Source: an uncultured Pelagibacteraceae bacterium (GTDB lineage: Bacteria; Pseudomonadota; Alphaproteobacteria; Pelagibacterales; Pelagibacteraceae). From it: a DNA stretch of 36,522 nucleotides. Every line of letters starts with the position of its first letter. Within the stretch, counting starts at the first letter, position 1. The notes beneath the pieces were generated by a model. It was not told the DNA's origin. It was given only the letters and a program-made list of their open reading frames with translations, and did no database searches. The translations under genes and the position numbers were made by a program. Shown here one piece after another: positions 1-9,085 of the stretch. The DNA lies in assembly GCA_902569185.1 (NCBI GenBank), contig CACFTH010000008.1:1-36522 (forward strand), in the 5' to 3' direction.

Positions 1-518
1 CTTATAGTTTTACATGAAAGAACCTTTGTTTTAATTTTATTTTTTTTAATGTGTTTTTTAATTAAATAAAGTTGTTGGAAATCTTTATTACCCAACATTA
101 TTGTTTTAGGTCTTATAATTTCAAGAAATCTATTAACAACATCAATTACACCTTTAAAATGACCTTTTCTATATTGTCCGCATAATTCTTTTGAAAACTT
201 ATCTAAATAAATTTTTTTTTCTGTTTTAAATTTGTATATATCATCGTAAGTCGGTTTATATAAATAATGGACTTTGAGCTTTTTTAATATTTTAATGTCG
301 TTTCTATTATTTCTTGGGTAAGTATTTAAATCTCTTTTGTTATTAAACTGTTTTGGATTAACAAAAATACTTACAAGTGTTTTTCCAGACCCTTTTACAG
401 ATTTTCTAATTATACTCACATGACCTCTGTGTAAGGCACCCATTGTCGGTACAAAACTGATATTATTGAATTTCCTTATTTCTGTTTGCAGCTGATCTTT
501 ATTTGTGAATAATTTCAT
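1..518 (-). CDS. panC: Pantoate--beta-alanine ligase, N-terminal part (runs off window)
   Basis: This enzyme condenses pantoate with beta-alanine, using ATP, to make pantothenate for coenzyme A. Reading the minus strand from the ATG at 518-516 gives 172 codons without a stop up to the window edge. The N-terminus has the family signature FVPTMGALHRGH (near residues 22-33), whose HRGH is the ATP-binding HIGH-like motif. It is followed by SIFVNPKQF (near residue 50) and GNKDFQQ (near residue 147; GEKDFQQ is usual). The full family length is about 280 residues, so roughly the last 110 lie outside the window. It is divergent from galU across a 35-base gap. Confidence 0.93.
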   Translation of the reverse strand, partial: MKLFTNKDQLQTEIRKFNNISFVPTMGALHRGHVSIIRKSVKGSGKTLVSIFVNPKQFNNKRDLNTYPRNNRNDIKILKKLKVHYLYKPTYDDIYKFKTEKKIYLDKFSKELCGQYRKGHFKGVIDVVNRFLEIIRPKTIMLGNKDFQQLYLIKKHIKKNKIKTKVLSCKTI

Positions 519-553
519 TTGTAAAATATTTATTTAGCTAGTAAAAGGTTTTT

Positions 554-1372
554 ATGGTTACCCAAGCAATTATACCATTAGCAGGATTAGGTACAAGATT
601 ATTGCCTCTGTCAAGTGTAATTCCAAAAGAATTGTTACCCATCAACGGAAAACCAAATTTAGAGTATATATTGGATGAATGTTTACAAGCTGGAATTAAA
701 CAATTTATTTTCGTTGTACCAAAAAATAGACCAAGTATAAAAAAATATTTCTTTAACGATAATTTTTACAAAAAAATATTAAAAAAGAAAAAAAAAGATA
801 AACGTTTAAAGAAGGTATTCAAACGATTAAAAAAATTTCAAAAAATGATAAAATTTGTATACCAAAATAAACCAGAAGGTACGGGGCACGCGGTTTTACA
901 ATGTAAAAAATATTTGAAGGGAACGCATTTTCTAATGCTTTTGGCAGATGATTTGATTGTAAAAAAAAATTGTTCAAAAGAGATGATTTCATTACACAAT
1001 AAAACCAAAGGATCTGTTATAGCAACCAGAAAAGTAGAAAGAAAAACTGTTTCAAGATGGGGAATTCTTGGTTTCAAAAATAAATCAAAGAATTCATTTT
1101 TAATAAACGATGTTATTGAAAAGCCAAAATTAAGTGAAGCGCCATCAAATTATGCCATAATTGGCAGATATATTTTACCGATGAAAATACTTTCTGTTTT
1201 AAAAAATCAAGGTAAAGGTATAGGTGGTGAGATACACATTACTGACGCAATAAAGACTTTAGTTAAAAAAAATGAAAAGTTTTATGGAAATATATTTAAG
1301 GGAAAATATATAGATTGTGGGACACTCGATGGGTTTGTAAATTCTGGACTCACAATTTCTAAATATTTATAA
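554..1372 (+). CDS. galU: UTP--glucose-1-phosphate uridylyltransferase
   Basis: Cytosolic nucleotidyltransferase making UDP-glucose from UTP and glucose-1-phosphate. The 272-residue protein starts with the nucleotide-binding loop GLGTR (residues 11-15) and IPKELLPI with the conserved Lys25. It has the sugar-nucleotide ADD segment at 131-133 and a VIEKPK motif in the second half. Bacterial GalU is usually 280-300 residues, so this is a slightly trimmed but complete version. The start is supported by AAAAGG at 543-548, five bases before the ATG. A lysine-rich insert at residues 77-100 is encoded by long A runs. Only 9 bases separate it from ugd, which uses its product, so the two are probably co-transcribed. 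Confidence 0.92.
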   Translation: MVTQAIIPLAGLGTRLLPLSSVIPKELLPINGKPNLEYILDECLQAGIKQFIFVVPKNRPSIKKYFFNDNFYKKILKKKKKDKRLKKVFKRLKKFQKMIKFVYQNKPEGTGHAVLQCKKYLKGTHFLMLLADDLIVKKNCSKEMISLHNKTKGSVIATRKVERKTVSRWGILGFKNKSKNSFLINDVIEKPKLSEAPSNYAIIGRYILPMKILSVLKNQGKGIGGEIHITDAIKTLVKKNEKFYGNIFKGKYIDCGTLDGFVNSGLTISKYL

Positions 1373-1381
1373 AAAATAAAT

Positions 1382-2680
1382 ATGAAAATATGTATGATAG
1401 GTACAGGCTACGTTGGTTTAGTTAGTGGAACCTGTTTTGCAGATCTTGGAAATAAAGTTTACTGTGTTGATAAAGATAAATCAAAAATAAACAAACTAAA
1501 AAATTCTATTTCACCGATATACGAACCTGGTTTAGAAGATCTAATAAGAAATAACTTAAGAGCAAAAAGACTTATTTTTACTGATGATCTAAAAAAAGCA
1601 ATACAAGACTCGCAAATAATTTTCATTTGTGTTGGTACACCAACAAAAAAAGGATCAAATTTAGTCGATCTTTCACAAGTATACAGCGTTACAAAATCAA
1701 TATCTAAATACATTAAAAATTATAAAATAATAGTAACCAAATCAACAGTTCCAGTTACAACTGGAGATCAGATAGAGAAAATAATTAGTAAACGAGTTAA
1801 AAAATCTTTATTTGAAGTTGTATCCAATCCTGAATTTTTAAGAGAAGGTGAGGCTATAAGAGACTTTAAATATCCTGACAGAATCGTTATTGGATCGAAT
1901 AATGAAAAAATTTTCAAAAAAATGGAACTTTTATATGAACCTCTAATAAAGAAAGGGGCTAAATTTTTCTGTTCATCAAGAAAAGGTGCTGAACTAATTA
2001 AATATGCATCTAATGCATTTTTGGCAACAAAAATTACATTTATAAATGAAATTGCAAATTTATGTGAAACAGCAGGTATAAGTGTTGAGGATATATCTGT
2101 AGGAATGGGTTCCGATGCAAGAATTGGAAGCAGATTTTTGAGAGCAGGCCCAGCTTATGGGGGCTCTTGTTTTCCAAAAGATACAAAAGGCTTAGTTTCT
2201 ATCGCTGAAAAATTTAACTCTAATCTTTCAATTGTAAAATCTGTAATTAAATCAAATCAAAATCGAAAAATGTTGCTAACGAAAAGAGTATTAAAAATCA
2301 TGAATAATAAAATTAAAAATAAAAAAATCGCTGTTTTAGGTGTAACTTTTAAAGCTAACACCGATGACATGAGGGAGTCCTCGAGTCTTATTCTAATACC
2401 TTATTTGTTAAAGAAAGGGGCGAAAGTAAGTTATCATGATCCATCTGGACCCAAAAAGGAATTTGATAAAAACAAAAATTTGAATTTTGTGAGCTCAATA
2501 AACAAAGCTTGTATCGGAGCGGATTTGATTATCATAAATACTGAATGGGATGAATTTAAGTCTATTGATTTTAAAAAAGTGGTAAAAAAAAGTAATTTCA
2601 AAATTTATGACATGAGAAACCTATATAATCCAAAAGAATTAAAAAAAAGAAACATAAAGTATTATTCCGTTGGAAGATAA
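1382..2680 (+). CDS. ugd: UDP-glucose 6-dehydrogenase
   Basis: NAD-dependent oxidation of UDP-glucose to UDP-glucuronate, a precursor of acidic surface polysaccharides. The 432-residue protein has the N-terminal Rossmann motif GTGYVGL (residues 7-13), the middle-domain SNPEFLREG (148-156), and the catalytic-cysteine motif GGSCFPKDTKG with Cys263. The C-terminal UDP-binding domain begins near residue 315 and includes GVTFKANTDDMRESSS. Length and motif order fit the single-polypeptide bacterial family. It follows galU and ends 3 bases before the convergent ridA-like gene, leaving no room for a terminator between them. Confidence 0.94.
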   Translation: MKICMIGTGYVGLVSGTCFADLGNKVYCVDKDKSKINKLKNSISPIYEPGLEDLIRNNLRAKRLIFTDDLKKAIQDSQIIFICVGTPTKKGSNLVDLSQVYSVTKSISKYIKNYKIIVTKSTVPVTTGDQIEKIISKRVKKSLFEVVSNPEFLREGEAIRDFKYPDRIVIGSNNEKIFKKMELLYEPLIKKGAKFFCSSRKGAELIKYASNAFLATKITFINEIANLCETAGISVEDISVGMGSDARIGSRFLRAGPAYGGSCFPKDTKGLVSIAEKFNSNLSIVKSVIKSNQNRKMLLTKRVLKIMNNKIKNKKIAVLGVTFKANTDDMRESSSLILIPYLLKKGAKVSYHDPSGPKKEFDKNKNLNFVSSINKACIGADLIIINTEWDEFKSIDFKKVVKKSNFKIYDMRNLYNPKELKKRNIKYYSVGR

Positions 2681-2683
2681 AAA

Positions 2684-3139
2684 CTATAATTCAAATATTC
2701 CATCAACTTCGACCGCTGCACCTAAGGGTAATGAATTTACACTAATAGCTGCTCGTGCATGTTTACCTTCGTCCCCAAATATATTTGATATTAAATCTGA
2801 TGCACCATTAATAATTTTTGGTTGGTCTACAAAAGAGTCAGTAGAATTCACATATCCTGTAAGTTTAACACAACCTTTTACTTTATCTAAACTTCCACAT
2901 TTTTTTTTAAGTTGTGCCAAAATATTTAAAGCGCAGAATTTCGCAGCCTCTTGACCTTCTTCTAAACTAAGTTCTTTACCAACTTTTCCTTTAATTAATT
3001 TACCATCAATATTGAAAGATACTTGTCCTGATATATAAATTAATTCTCCTACTATTTTTGAAGCGACGTAACTTCCTACAGGATCAGGGGCATTTGGTAA
3101 ATTTACACTAAATTTTTTTAAATTTTCTTCGGGTTTCAT
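2684..3139 (-). CDS. RidA/YjgF family protein (long subgroup)
   Basis: Member of the YjgF/YER057c/UK114 fold. RidA proteins hydrolyse reactive enamine/imine intermediates from PLP enzymes. The 151-residue protein carries YISGQVSF near residue 35 and ends with ARAAISVNSLPLGAAVEVDGIFEL, matching the family tail with its conserved arginine. With about 150 residues and the N-terminal NAPDPVGSYV segment it resembles the longer YjgF-like subgroup rather than classic 128-residue RidA, so deaminase activity is inferred, not shown. Its ATG overlaps the topA stop by 4 bases (ATGA), so it is the last gene of the minus-strand run. Confidence 0.82.
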   Translation of the reverse strand: MKPEENLKKFSVNLPNAPDPVGSYVASKIVGELIYISGQVSFNIDGKLIKGKVGKELSLEEGQEAAKFCALNILAQLKKKCGSLDKVKGCVKLTGYVNSTDSFVDQPKIINGASDLISNIFGDEGKHARAAISVNSLPLGAAVEVDGIFEL

Positions 3140-5697
3140 CTTTTTTTCTTTTTTTTGGTTTTATCGTATTCTTTTCTTTTTTCAATTAATATTAATGCTT
3201 CTTCCATTGTCAATTCTGTTGGGTCTTTGTCTTCTGGAATGGTGGCATTAAGAGATTTATACTTAATGTAGGGTCCGTATTGCCCTTTCATGATTCTTAC
3301 TGGTTTCTTATCTTCAGGATGCTCTCCAAGATTTTTAATTTCCGAAGAAGACATTCTTCCAGGTTTTGCTTCGGAAATTAAAGTTATCGCTCTATTAAGA
3401 CCAATTGTAAAAAGCTCATCCACGGTTTCTATTCGTGCTGATTTATTTGAGCATTTCAAATATGGACCAAATCTACCAATGTTAATTGTTATGTCATCGT
3501 TTAAATCTGGATGTTTACCTAAAACTTTTGGTAAAGAGCATAAGTATTTGGCTTTTTCTAAATCAACATTTTCAATCGGTAGACCCTTGGGTATAGAAAC
3601 ATTTTTTAAATTTTCATTCTCTTTTTTCTTTTTACCCTTCTTTTTTTTATTTTCAATTGATGTATCTAAATCAATCTCAAATTGTAAATAAGGTCCAAAT
3701 CTTCCATTTTTGAGAAATATATCTTTACCTAAATCATTTTGACCAATCAGTTTTGGTTCAGATAAATTAATTTGTTGAGATGCTTTTGATTTTGATAAAG
3801 GTCTTGTAAATTTACATTCTGGATAGTTAGAACATCCAATAAAAGCACCTCCTCTAAAACTATTTTTAAGGCTTAGTTCACCTTTATCACAAACTTTACA
3901 CTTTCTGTCTATAATATCATTATCGTCTCTTTCAAATACTAAATCGCCTAAACTATCATTCAGTAAGTCTAAAACTTCTCTTGTTCTTTTTTCTTTAACA
4001 TGACCCACATTTGAATAAAAATCTTTCCAAAAACCATCTAAAACTTTTATCCACTCAACTTTTCCACTTGTAATTTCATCAAGTTGATTTTCCAAATCTG
4101 CAGTGAAATTATAATCAACATACTTTGTGAATAATTTTTCTAGAAAAGCAGACAATAATTTTCCTCTATCAGTTGGATGAAACCTTTTATTTAATAATTC
4201 AACATAATTTCGTGTAGACAAAACTGTTATTATACTTGCATAGGTAGATGGTCTACCTATCCCTAGTTCTTCCATTTTTTTAACCAAACTAGCTTCAGAA
4301 TATCTTGGAGGAGGATCTGTAAAATGCTGATCATCAATTAGCTCCTTTATATCAATTTGATCTCCAATCTTTACATCAGGTAAAATATTTTTAAGATCTT
4401 CATCCTTTTCTTCAAATTTATAAACTTTTAAAAACCCTTCAAATTTAATTGTTGATCCATTAGCTTTAAATCCAATTTTTTTATCAGGAGACTCTATTAG
4501 GATACTTTTTCTATCGAATTCTGCTGGTGTCATTTGAGATGAAAGAGCTCTATTCCAAATTAATTCATATAGTTTTGACTGGTCAGTGCTTAAATACTTT
4601 TTCATATCACTTGGCTTTTTAGTAATGTCGGTAGGTCTTATAGCCTCGTGTGCCTCTTGAGCATTTTTAGCTTTTTTTCCAATGTAACTATTAGGATTTT
4701 CCGGAAGATATTCTTTCCCATGGATTTTATTAATAAAGTTTCTAAAATCTTCAATAGCATCTTTAGAAATCTGAGTTCCATCTGTTCTCATATATGTTAT
4801 AAGTCCAACAGCTTCCCCCTCGATATCAATTCCTTGGTAAAGTCTTTGAGCGATTTGCATAGTTCTTGATGCACCAAATCCAAATTTACCTGACGCAGTT
4901 TGTTGTAAAGTTGATGTTGTAAAAGGTGCCAATGGGTTTCTTTTATAAACTTTAGATGAAACATCTGTTATTTTATAAGATTTAGATTTTATCACTTTTA
5001 ATGCATTTTCTGATTCAGCTTTTTTCTTAAAAGAAAACTTTTCAATCTTTTCGTTATTAAAAATTGAAAGTTTAGATTTTATAATTTTATCGTGGTTTTT
5101 AAAGTCACATGAAATTGTCCAAAATTCTTGTGGTTTAAAAAGTTCAATCTCGTGTTCACGTTCAGTTACCAGTCTAAGAGCAACCGATTGAACACGGCCT
5201 GCTGATTTCGAACCTGGAAGTTTTGTCCACAAAATTGGAGATATATTGAATCCAACAAGGTAATCTAAAGCTCTTCTTGCCATATATGCATTCACAAGCA
5301 GAGATTCTATTTCTCTTGGATTATTTATTCCGTTAGTAACTGCTTTTTTTGTAATTTCATTAAACACAACTCTTTCAACTTTTTTTCCTTTTAAAAGCTT
5401 TCGACTCTCTAAGATTTCTCTTACATGCCAAGCAATAGCCTCTCCCTCTCTATCAGGGTCAGTTGCTAGTATAATTTTTTCTGAATCAGCAGCTGCATCC
5501 GCAATCTCTTTTACATATTTTTTTGAAAATGTATCTAATTCCCATTCCATTTTAAAATTATTAGAGGGATCTACAGAACCATTTTTGGAAGGCAGATCTC
5601 TTACATGGCCATAACTTGCTAATACTTTATAATTTTTACCTAAGTATTTATTTATGGTTTTTGCTTTTGCGGGACTTTCTACAATAACAAGATTCAT
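3136..5697 (-). CDS. topA: DNA topoisomerase I
   Basis: Type IA topoisomerase that relaxes negative supercoils. I take the ATG at 5697 as start because MNLVIVESPAKAKTINKYLG is the usual N-terminus; an in-frame ATG 21 bases upstream would add MTVRSII. The length is 853 residues. Visible parts are the TOPRIM domain with ATDPDREGEAIAWH, the catalytic tyrosine in GLITYMRTDG (Tyr302 in this numbering), and a four-cysteine zinc ribbon (CKVC ... GCSNYPEC). These are followed by repeated C-terminal modules of the FGPYLK / YGPYIKYK type and a lysine-rich tail. dprA, often between plsY and topA in alphaproteobacteria, is absent. Confidence 0.95.
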   Translation of the reverse strand: MNLVIVESPAKAKTINKYLGKNYKVLASYGHVRDLPSKNGSVDPSNNFKMEWELDTFSKKYVKEIADAAADSEKIILATDPDREGEAIAWHVREILESRKLLKGKKVERVVFNEITKKAVTNGINNPREIESLLVNAYMARRALDYLVGFNISPILWTKLPGSKSAGRVQSVALRLVTEREHEIELFKPQEFWTISCDFKNHDKIIKSKLSIFNNEKIEKFSFKKKAESENALKVIKSKSYKITDVSSKVYKRNPLAPFTTSTLQQTASGKFGFGASRTMQIAQRLYQGIDIEGEAVGLITYMRTDGTQISKDAIEDFRNFINKIHGKEYLPENPNSYIGKKAKNAQEAHEAIRPTDITKKPSDMKKYLSTDQSKLYELIWNRALSSQMTPAEFDRKSILIESPDKKIGFKANGSTIKFEGFLKVYKFEEKDEDLKNILPDVKIGDQIDIKELIDDQHFTDPPPRYSEASLVKKMEELGIGRPSTYASIITVLSTRNYVELLNKRFHPTDRGKLLSAFLEKLFTKYVDYNFTADLENQLDEITSGKVEWIKVLDGFWKDFYSNVGHVKEKRTREVLDLLNDSLGDLVFERDDNDIIDRKCKVCDKGELSLKNSFRGGAFIGCSNYPECKFTRPLSKSKASQQINLSEPKLIGQNDLGKDIFLKNGRFGPYLQFEIDLDTSIENKKKKGKKKKENENLKNVSIPKGLPIENVDLEKAKYLCSLPKVLGKHPDLNDDITINIGRFGPYLKCSNKSARIETVDELFTIGLNRAITLISEAKPGRMSSSEIKNLGEHPEDKKPVRIMKGQYGPYIKYKSLNATIPEDKDPTELTMEEALILIEKRKEYDKTKKKKKR

Positions 5698-5761
5698 TAT
5701 TATTGATCTTACTGTCAAAAATAAAGCTGTTTGTCAAATCAATGTGAAATAAGTGTTGATT

Positions 5762-6343
5762 TTAAAGTTTAATTTTATCCTCAGATTTATTTTTTATTCT
5801 GACAATGTTCTGTCTATGAGTATACAAAATAATAATAAAAGTAATAAATAGATAGCTAGTTAATTCAAAATTATTATTAAAAAAAGAAACTATAAATACA
5901 ATCATTGTTGATAGAATTGATGATAAAGAGGAATATTTTGAGGCCACTGATATTAAAATCCAAGACACACAAAAAATTACACCTAAATTAAAGGATAAAA
6001 TAAAAATTATACCAAGATACGTTGCTACTCCTTTTCCACCTTTAAATCTAAGCCAAACAGGAAATATATGACCTAAAAATGCTGCAAGGGAAGATAGATA
6101 AATTAAATCTGTAAAATATTCTTTCGTTATGAGAAGTGGTACAATACCTTTTAATATATCTAAAAACAAAGTAAGAGCAGCAATTGTTTTATTTCCTGTT
6201 CTTAAAACGTTCGTTGCTCCAATATTCTTTGAACCTATTTTTCTTAAATCTTTATTTAAAAAAATCTTCGTAAGTATTAAACCAAATGGTAAAGAACCTG
6301 ATAAATAAGACCCTATAAATACTATGATTATTTCAGTTGTCAC
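5762..6343 (-). CDS. plsY: Acyl-phosphate:glycerol-3-phosphate acyltransferase
   Basis: Inner-membrane enzyme that moves an acyl group from acyl-phosphate to glycerol-3-phosphate, the first committed step of phospholipid synthesis. Its acyl-phosphate donor is made by PlsX, also in this window (25591-26634). The 193 residues form about five hydrophobic segments. The conserved loops are GSLPFG (near 17), GSKNIGATNVLRTGNK (37-52) and FKGGKGVATYLG (near 99-110), all diagnostic of PlsY. The start overlaps the end of the dihydroorotase-like gene by 4 bases. A 64-base gap follows before topA. Confidence 0.94.
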   Translation of the reverse strand: MTTEIIIVFIGSYLSGSLPFGLILTKIFLNKDLRKIGSKNIGATNVLRTGNKTIAALTLFLDILKGIVPLLITKEYFTDLIYLSSLAAFLGHIFPVWLRFKGGKGVATYLGIIFILSFNLGVIFCVSWILISVASKYSSLSSILSTMIVFIVSFFNNNFELTSYLFITFIIILYTHRQNIVRIKNKSEDKIKL

Positions 6344-7632
6344 TGTAAACTAAAAACGCTTTCTCCCTTAAGATAAGTCATTAAAACTTTTCCTTGAAGC
6401 TTTCTATTTTCTATAGCAGCATTTTTAGATTTTGATTTCAATTTTGATACATCGACCTTCCATGGTTCATTTAGGTCAAAAATACATAAATCAGCGTCTG
6501 ATCCTTTTTTTAAATTACCTTTATTAATCTTTAATATTCTAGCTGGATTACAAGTTATAGTTTCTATAATTTTTTTTAATGGTAATGACTCATTATGATA
6601 AAGTTCAAGTGCTAATGAAAGAAGGGTTTCAATGCCGATAGAGCCCTCTGCAGCCTGTGCAAAAGGTAGTCTTTTACTTTCTTCATCTTCAGGTTTGTGA
6701 TCAGACACAATTACATCTATATATCCCTCTTTAATTCCTTTAATTAAAGCTTTTCTATCATCTTCTTTTCTTAATGGTGGAGATACTTTCATAAAGGTTT
6801 TAAAATCACCAATGTCGTTTTCGTTAAGTGAGAGATTATTAATTGAAACACCCGCTGAAAATTTTATACCTTCTTTTTTATACTTTTTAATTACCTCAAC
6901 TGATTTTGCAGAAGATAGTTGAGAAATATGATATCTACACGGATATTCCCCCAAAAGTGACAGATCTCTTTCAATTATAATTTTTTCTGCAATATCAGGT
7001 ATACCTTGCAAACCAAGTCTAGTAGAAATTTCTCCTTCGCTAATACATCTTCCTTTAGATAATTCTTGATCTTCAGGATGTTGCATTACTAGTACATCAA
7101 GGTCAGAAGCATAGTTCATTATTCTGGACATAATTTCAGAGTTTTGGATAGTTTTCGTTGCATCAGTAAAACCAATGATGCCTTTTTTAGATAATAATCC
7201 AAATTCAGTCATTAATTTTCCCTCCATGTTTCTAGTAAGTGAAGCAGCAGGAAAGATATTTATACCTGACTTATCTCTCCCTCTTCTTAAAATAAAATCT
7301 ACCATTGATACGTTGTCAATTGCTGGACTAGTATTTGGCATAGAAACTACAGATGTAACACCGCCTGAGAGTGCCGCATTACTTAAACTTTTAAAATTTT
7401 CTTTGTATTCAAAACCAGGTTCACCTACAAATACTTTCATATCTACAATACCCGGTATTAAAACTTTACTTTTTAAGTCTATCTTTTCTGATTTTGATGG
7501 AATATTTTCTTTGTTAACTTTTTTACCTACAGCTTTAATTTTACCATTTGCATCTACTATTAACCCCCCAATTTCGTCTATGCCTTGTGAGGGGTCAATT
7601 ATTCTAGCATTAATAAAATATTTTTCTTTCAT
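6340..7632 (-). CDS. Dihydroorotase-like protein lacking the HxH metal motif (PyrC'-type)
   Basis: 430-residue amidohydrolase-fold protein directly downstream of pyrB. In active type I dihydroorotases beta-strand 1 reads D-x-H-x-H ... R-E-P-G. Here it reads DMKVFVGEPG (residues 64-73), so both zinc histidines are replaced (Lys66, Phe68) and the substrate arginine is Gly70. Other landmarks persist: MPNTSP (98-103), His184 in QHPED, His234 in YHIS, PPLR near 285 and Asp310-His311. By analogy with the inactive PyrC' that supports aspartate carbamoyltransferase in Pseudomonas, it is probably a structural partner of PyrB. This would require a catalytic dihydroorotase elsewhere. It is commonly annotated pyrC. 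Confidence 0.85.
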   Translation of the reverse strand: MKEKYFINARIIDPSQGIDEIGGLIVDANGKIKAVGKKVNKENIPSKSEKIDLKSKVLIPGIVDMKVFVGEPGFEYKENFKSLSNAALSGGVTSVVSMPNTSPAIDNVSMVDFILRRGRDKSGINIFPAASLTRNMEGKLMTEFGLLSKKGIIGFTDATKTIQNSEIMSRIMNYASDLDVLVMQHPEDQELSKGRCISEGEISTRLGLQGIPDIAEKIIIERDLSLLGEYPCRYHISQLSSAKSVEVIKKYKKEGIKFSAGVSINNLSLNENDIGDFKTFMKVSPPLRKEDDRKALIKGIKEGYIDVIVSDHKPEDEESKRLPFAQAAEGSIGIETLLSLALELYHNESLPLKKIIETITCNPARILKINKGNLKKGSDADLCIFDLNEPWKVDVSKLKSKSKNAAIENRKLQGKVLMTYLKGESVFSLQ

Positions 7633-7634
7633 TA

Positions 7635-8579
7635 TTATTTACAATATAATTTTAAGCAAGCCATTCTAACAGCAACCCCTAGCTCAACTTGTTCCTTCAC
7701 CAAACTAACATTTATATCATCAGCAAGTTTAGTATCAATTTCAACACCTCTATTCATTGGACCAGGATGCATAATTAAAGCGTCCTTTTTAGCTAGTTTT
7801 AATTTATCAGGAGTTAAACCAAAATATTCATAGTATTCTCTTTTTGAAGGTAAAAACGAACCAGTCATCCTCTCATTTTGTAGCCTTAACATCATTACTA
7901 TGTCACAGGATGCTAATCCTTCTTTCATATTTGTAAATCCTTTTACTCCAAGTTTACTTATTGAATTAGGTAATAAAGTTTTTGGTGCAATTACATTTAC
8001 CTCAGCTCCTAACATATTTAATAAATATATATTTGATCTAGCTACCCTTGAGTGAAGAATATCACCACAAATTGCAATTTTAAGACCTTCAATTTTTCCT
8101 TTTCTATTAATAATTGTTAACGCGTCTAACAATGCCTGGGTTGGATGCTCTCTTAAACCATCGCCAGCATTTATAACAGTACAATTTACTTTTTGAGAAA
8201 GAAGGTTAGGGGCCCCAGAGTCTTGGTGTCTAACAACAATAATATCTGGATGCATCGCGTTTAGAGACATTGCTGTATCTAATATTGTTTCACCTTTTTT
8301 TAAAGAGGAGTTACCAACATTCATTGTCATAACATCTGCTCCCAGTCTTTTTCCAGCCAGTTCAAAGGAACTTTGAGTTCTCGTAGACGGTTCAAAAAAA
8401 AGATTAATTTGAGTTTTTCCTCTTAATAAATCTAATTTCTTGGATGCACTTCTATTTAACTTTATAAAGTTTTTTGCTTCGTCAAGTATTAGGCTAGCCT
8501 CTTGTATGGATAAATTCTGGATTCCCAGAAGATGTTTCTGGATTTTTTTAATAGCTGAAAATTTTTTAACAATCGCCAT
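7635..8579 (-). CDS. pyrB: Aspartate carbamoyltransferase catalytic subunit
   Basis: Joins carbamoyl phosphate and aspartate to N-carbamoyl-aspartate, the committed step of pyrimidine synthesis. The 314-residue protein shows the carbamoyl-phosphate loop FFEPSTRT (residues 61-68), SLKKGET (the conserved Lys loop), [11 protein letters not shown], and the aspartate-side [12 protein letters not shown]. Length is normal for the family. No regulatory pyrI is adjacent; instead the inactive dihydroorotase-like gene follows after 2 bases, matching class A aspartate carbamoyltransferase operons. A small hairpin lies in the leader just upstream (see separate entry). Confidence 0.95.
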   Translation of the reverse strand: MAIVKKFSAIKKIQKHLLGIQNLSIQEASLILDEAKNFIKLNRSASKKLDLLRGKTQINLFFEPSTRTQSSFELAGKRLGADVMTMNVGNSSLKKGETILDTAMSLNAMHPDIIVVRHQDSGAPNLLSQKVNCTVINAGDGLREHPTQALLDALTIINRKGKIEGLKIAICGDILHSRVARSNIYLLNMLGAEVNVIAPKTLLPNSISKLGVKGFTNMKEGLASCDIVMMLRLQNERMTGSFLPSKREYYEYFGLTPDKLKLAKKDALIMHPGPMNRGVEIDTKLADDINVSLVKEQVELGVAVRMACLKLYCK

Positions 8580-8591
8580 TAAAATTAACTC

Positions 8592-8611
8592 TATAGGCCT
8601 TTTGTCCTATA
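8592..8611 (-). promoter_or_regulatory. Short hairpin in the pyrB leader
   Basis: On the minus strand TATAGG and CCTATA form a perfect 6-bp stem around the 8-nt loop ACAAAAGG, ending 12 bases before the pyrB ATG. It fills nearly half of the 44-base ruvX-pyrB gap. The loop contains the purine-rich AAAGG, so it could affect translation initiation. There is no U run, so it is not an intrinsic terminator. A function is only inferred. Confidence 0.35.
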
Positions 8612-8623
8612 TTAGCAAGTTAT

Positions 8624-9079
8624 TTATCTTCTTATATAATCGATTGCACCCTGCAATATAAAGGAAGCAGCATTTTCATCTAATTTTTCAACTTTTTTTG
8701 ATACATTTATGTCTAAATTACTCGATAAATTAAAAGCACCCTGACTTGACAATCTTTCGTCCCACATGCTGACAGGTACTGAAACATTATTTGATATATA
8801 CTTAGCAAAATCCTTGGCTGATTGGGCAGACGGACCACAGGAACCATCCATATTGATTGGATTCCCTATAATGATTCCTTTTATGTCATTTTCAATGATA
8901 ATACCTTGAAACTCATTGATAAAATTTGAATTATTTTTTTTTATAATTGTTTTTAAAGGAGTCGAGACAAGTTTATCCTCATCAGATATCGCTAAACCAA
9001 CACGATTTTTACCAGGATCAACACCTAATAATCTTGATTTTTTTCCAATTGATTTCTTAAAATCTTCAATATCTAACAT
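8624..9079 (-). CDS. ruvX: YqgF/RuvX family putative Holliday junction resolvase / pre-16S rRNA nuclease
   Basis: RNase H-like fold protein of the YqgF family, implicated in processing the 5' end of 16S rRNA and formerly proposed as a Holliday junction resolvase. In the 151 residues, LLGVDPGKNRVGLAIS carries the first acidic residue (Asp21). GIIIGNPINMDGS, MWDERLSSQGA and a final DENAASFILQGAIDY supply the remaining conserved positions. It is the first gene of the minus-strand run and is divergent from gatC across 53 bases. A promoter with its -10 six bases before the ATG is visible. Confidence 0.88.
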   Translation of the reverse strand: MLDIEDFKKSIGKKSRLLGVDPGKNRVGLAISDEDKLVSTPLKTIIKKNNSNFINEFQGIIIENDIKGIIIGNPINMDGSCGPSAQSAKDFAKYISNNVSVPVSMWDERLSSQGAFNLSSNLDINVSKKVEKLDENAASFILQGAIDYIRR

Positions 9080-9085
9080 GAATAT

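Noticed and set aside
2670..2954. Plus-strand frame opposite the ridA-like gene
   Set aside because: It is the antisense shadow of a clear RidA-family protein and has no recognisable domain.
5698..5718. Upstream ATG for topA
   Set aside because: It adds MTVRSII before the conserved MNLVIVESPAKA start; family alignments begin at the second Met.
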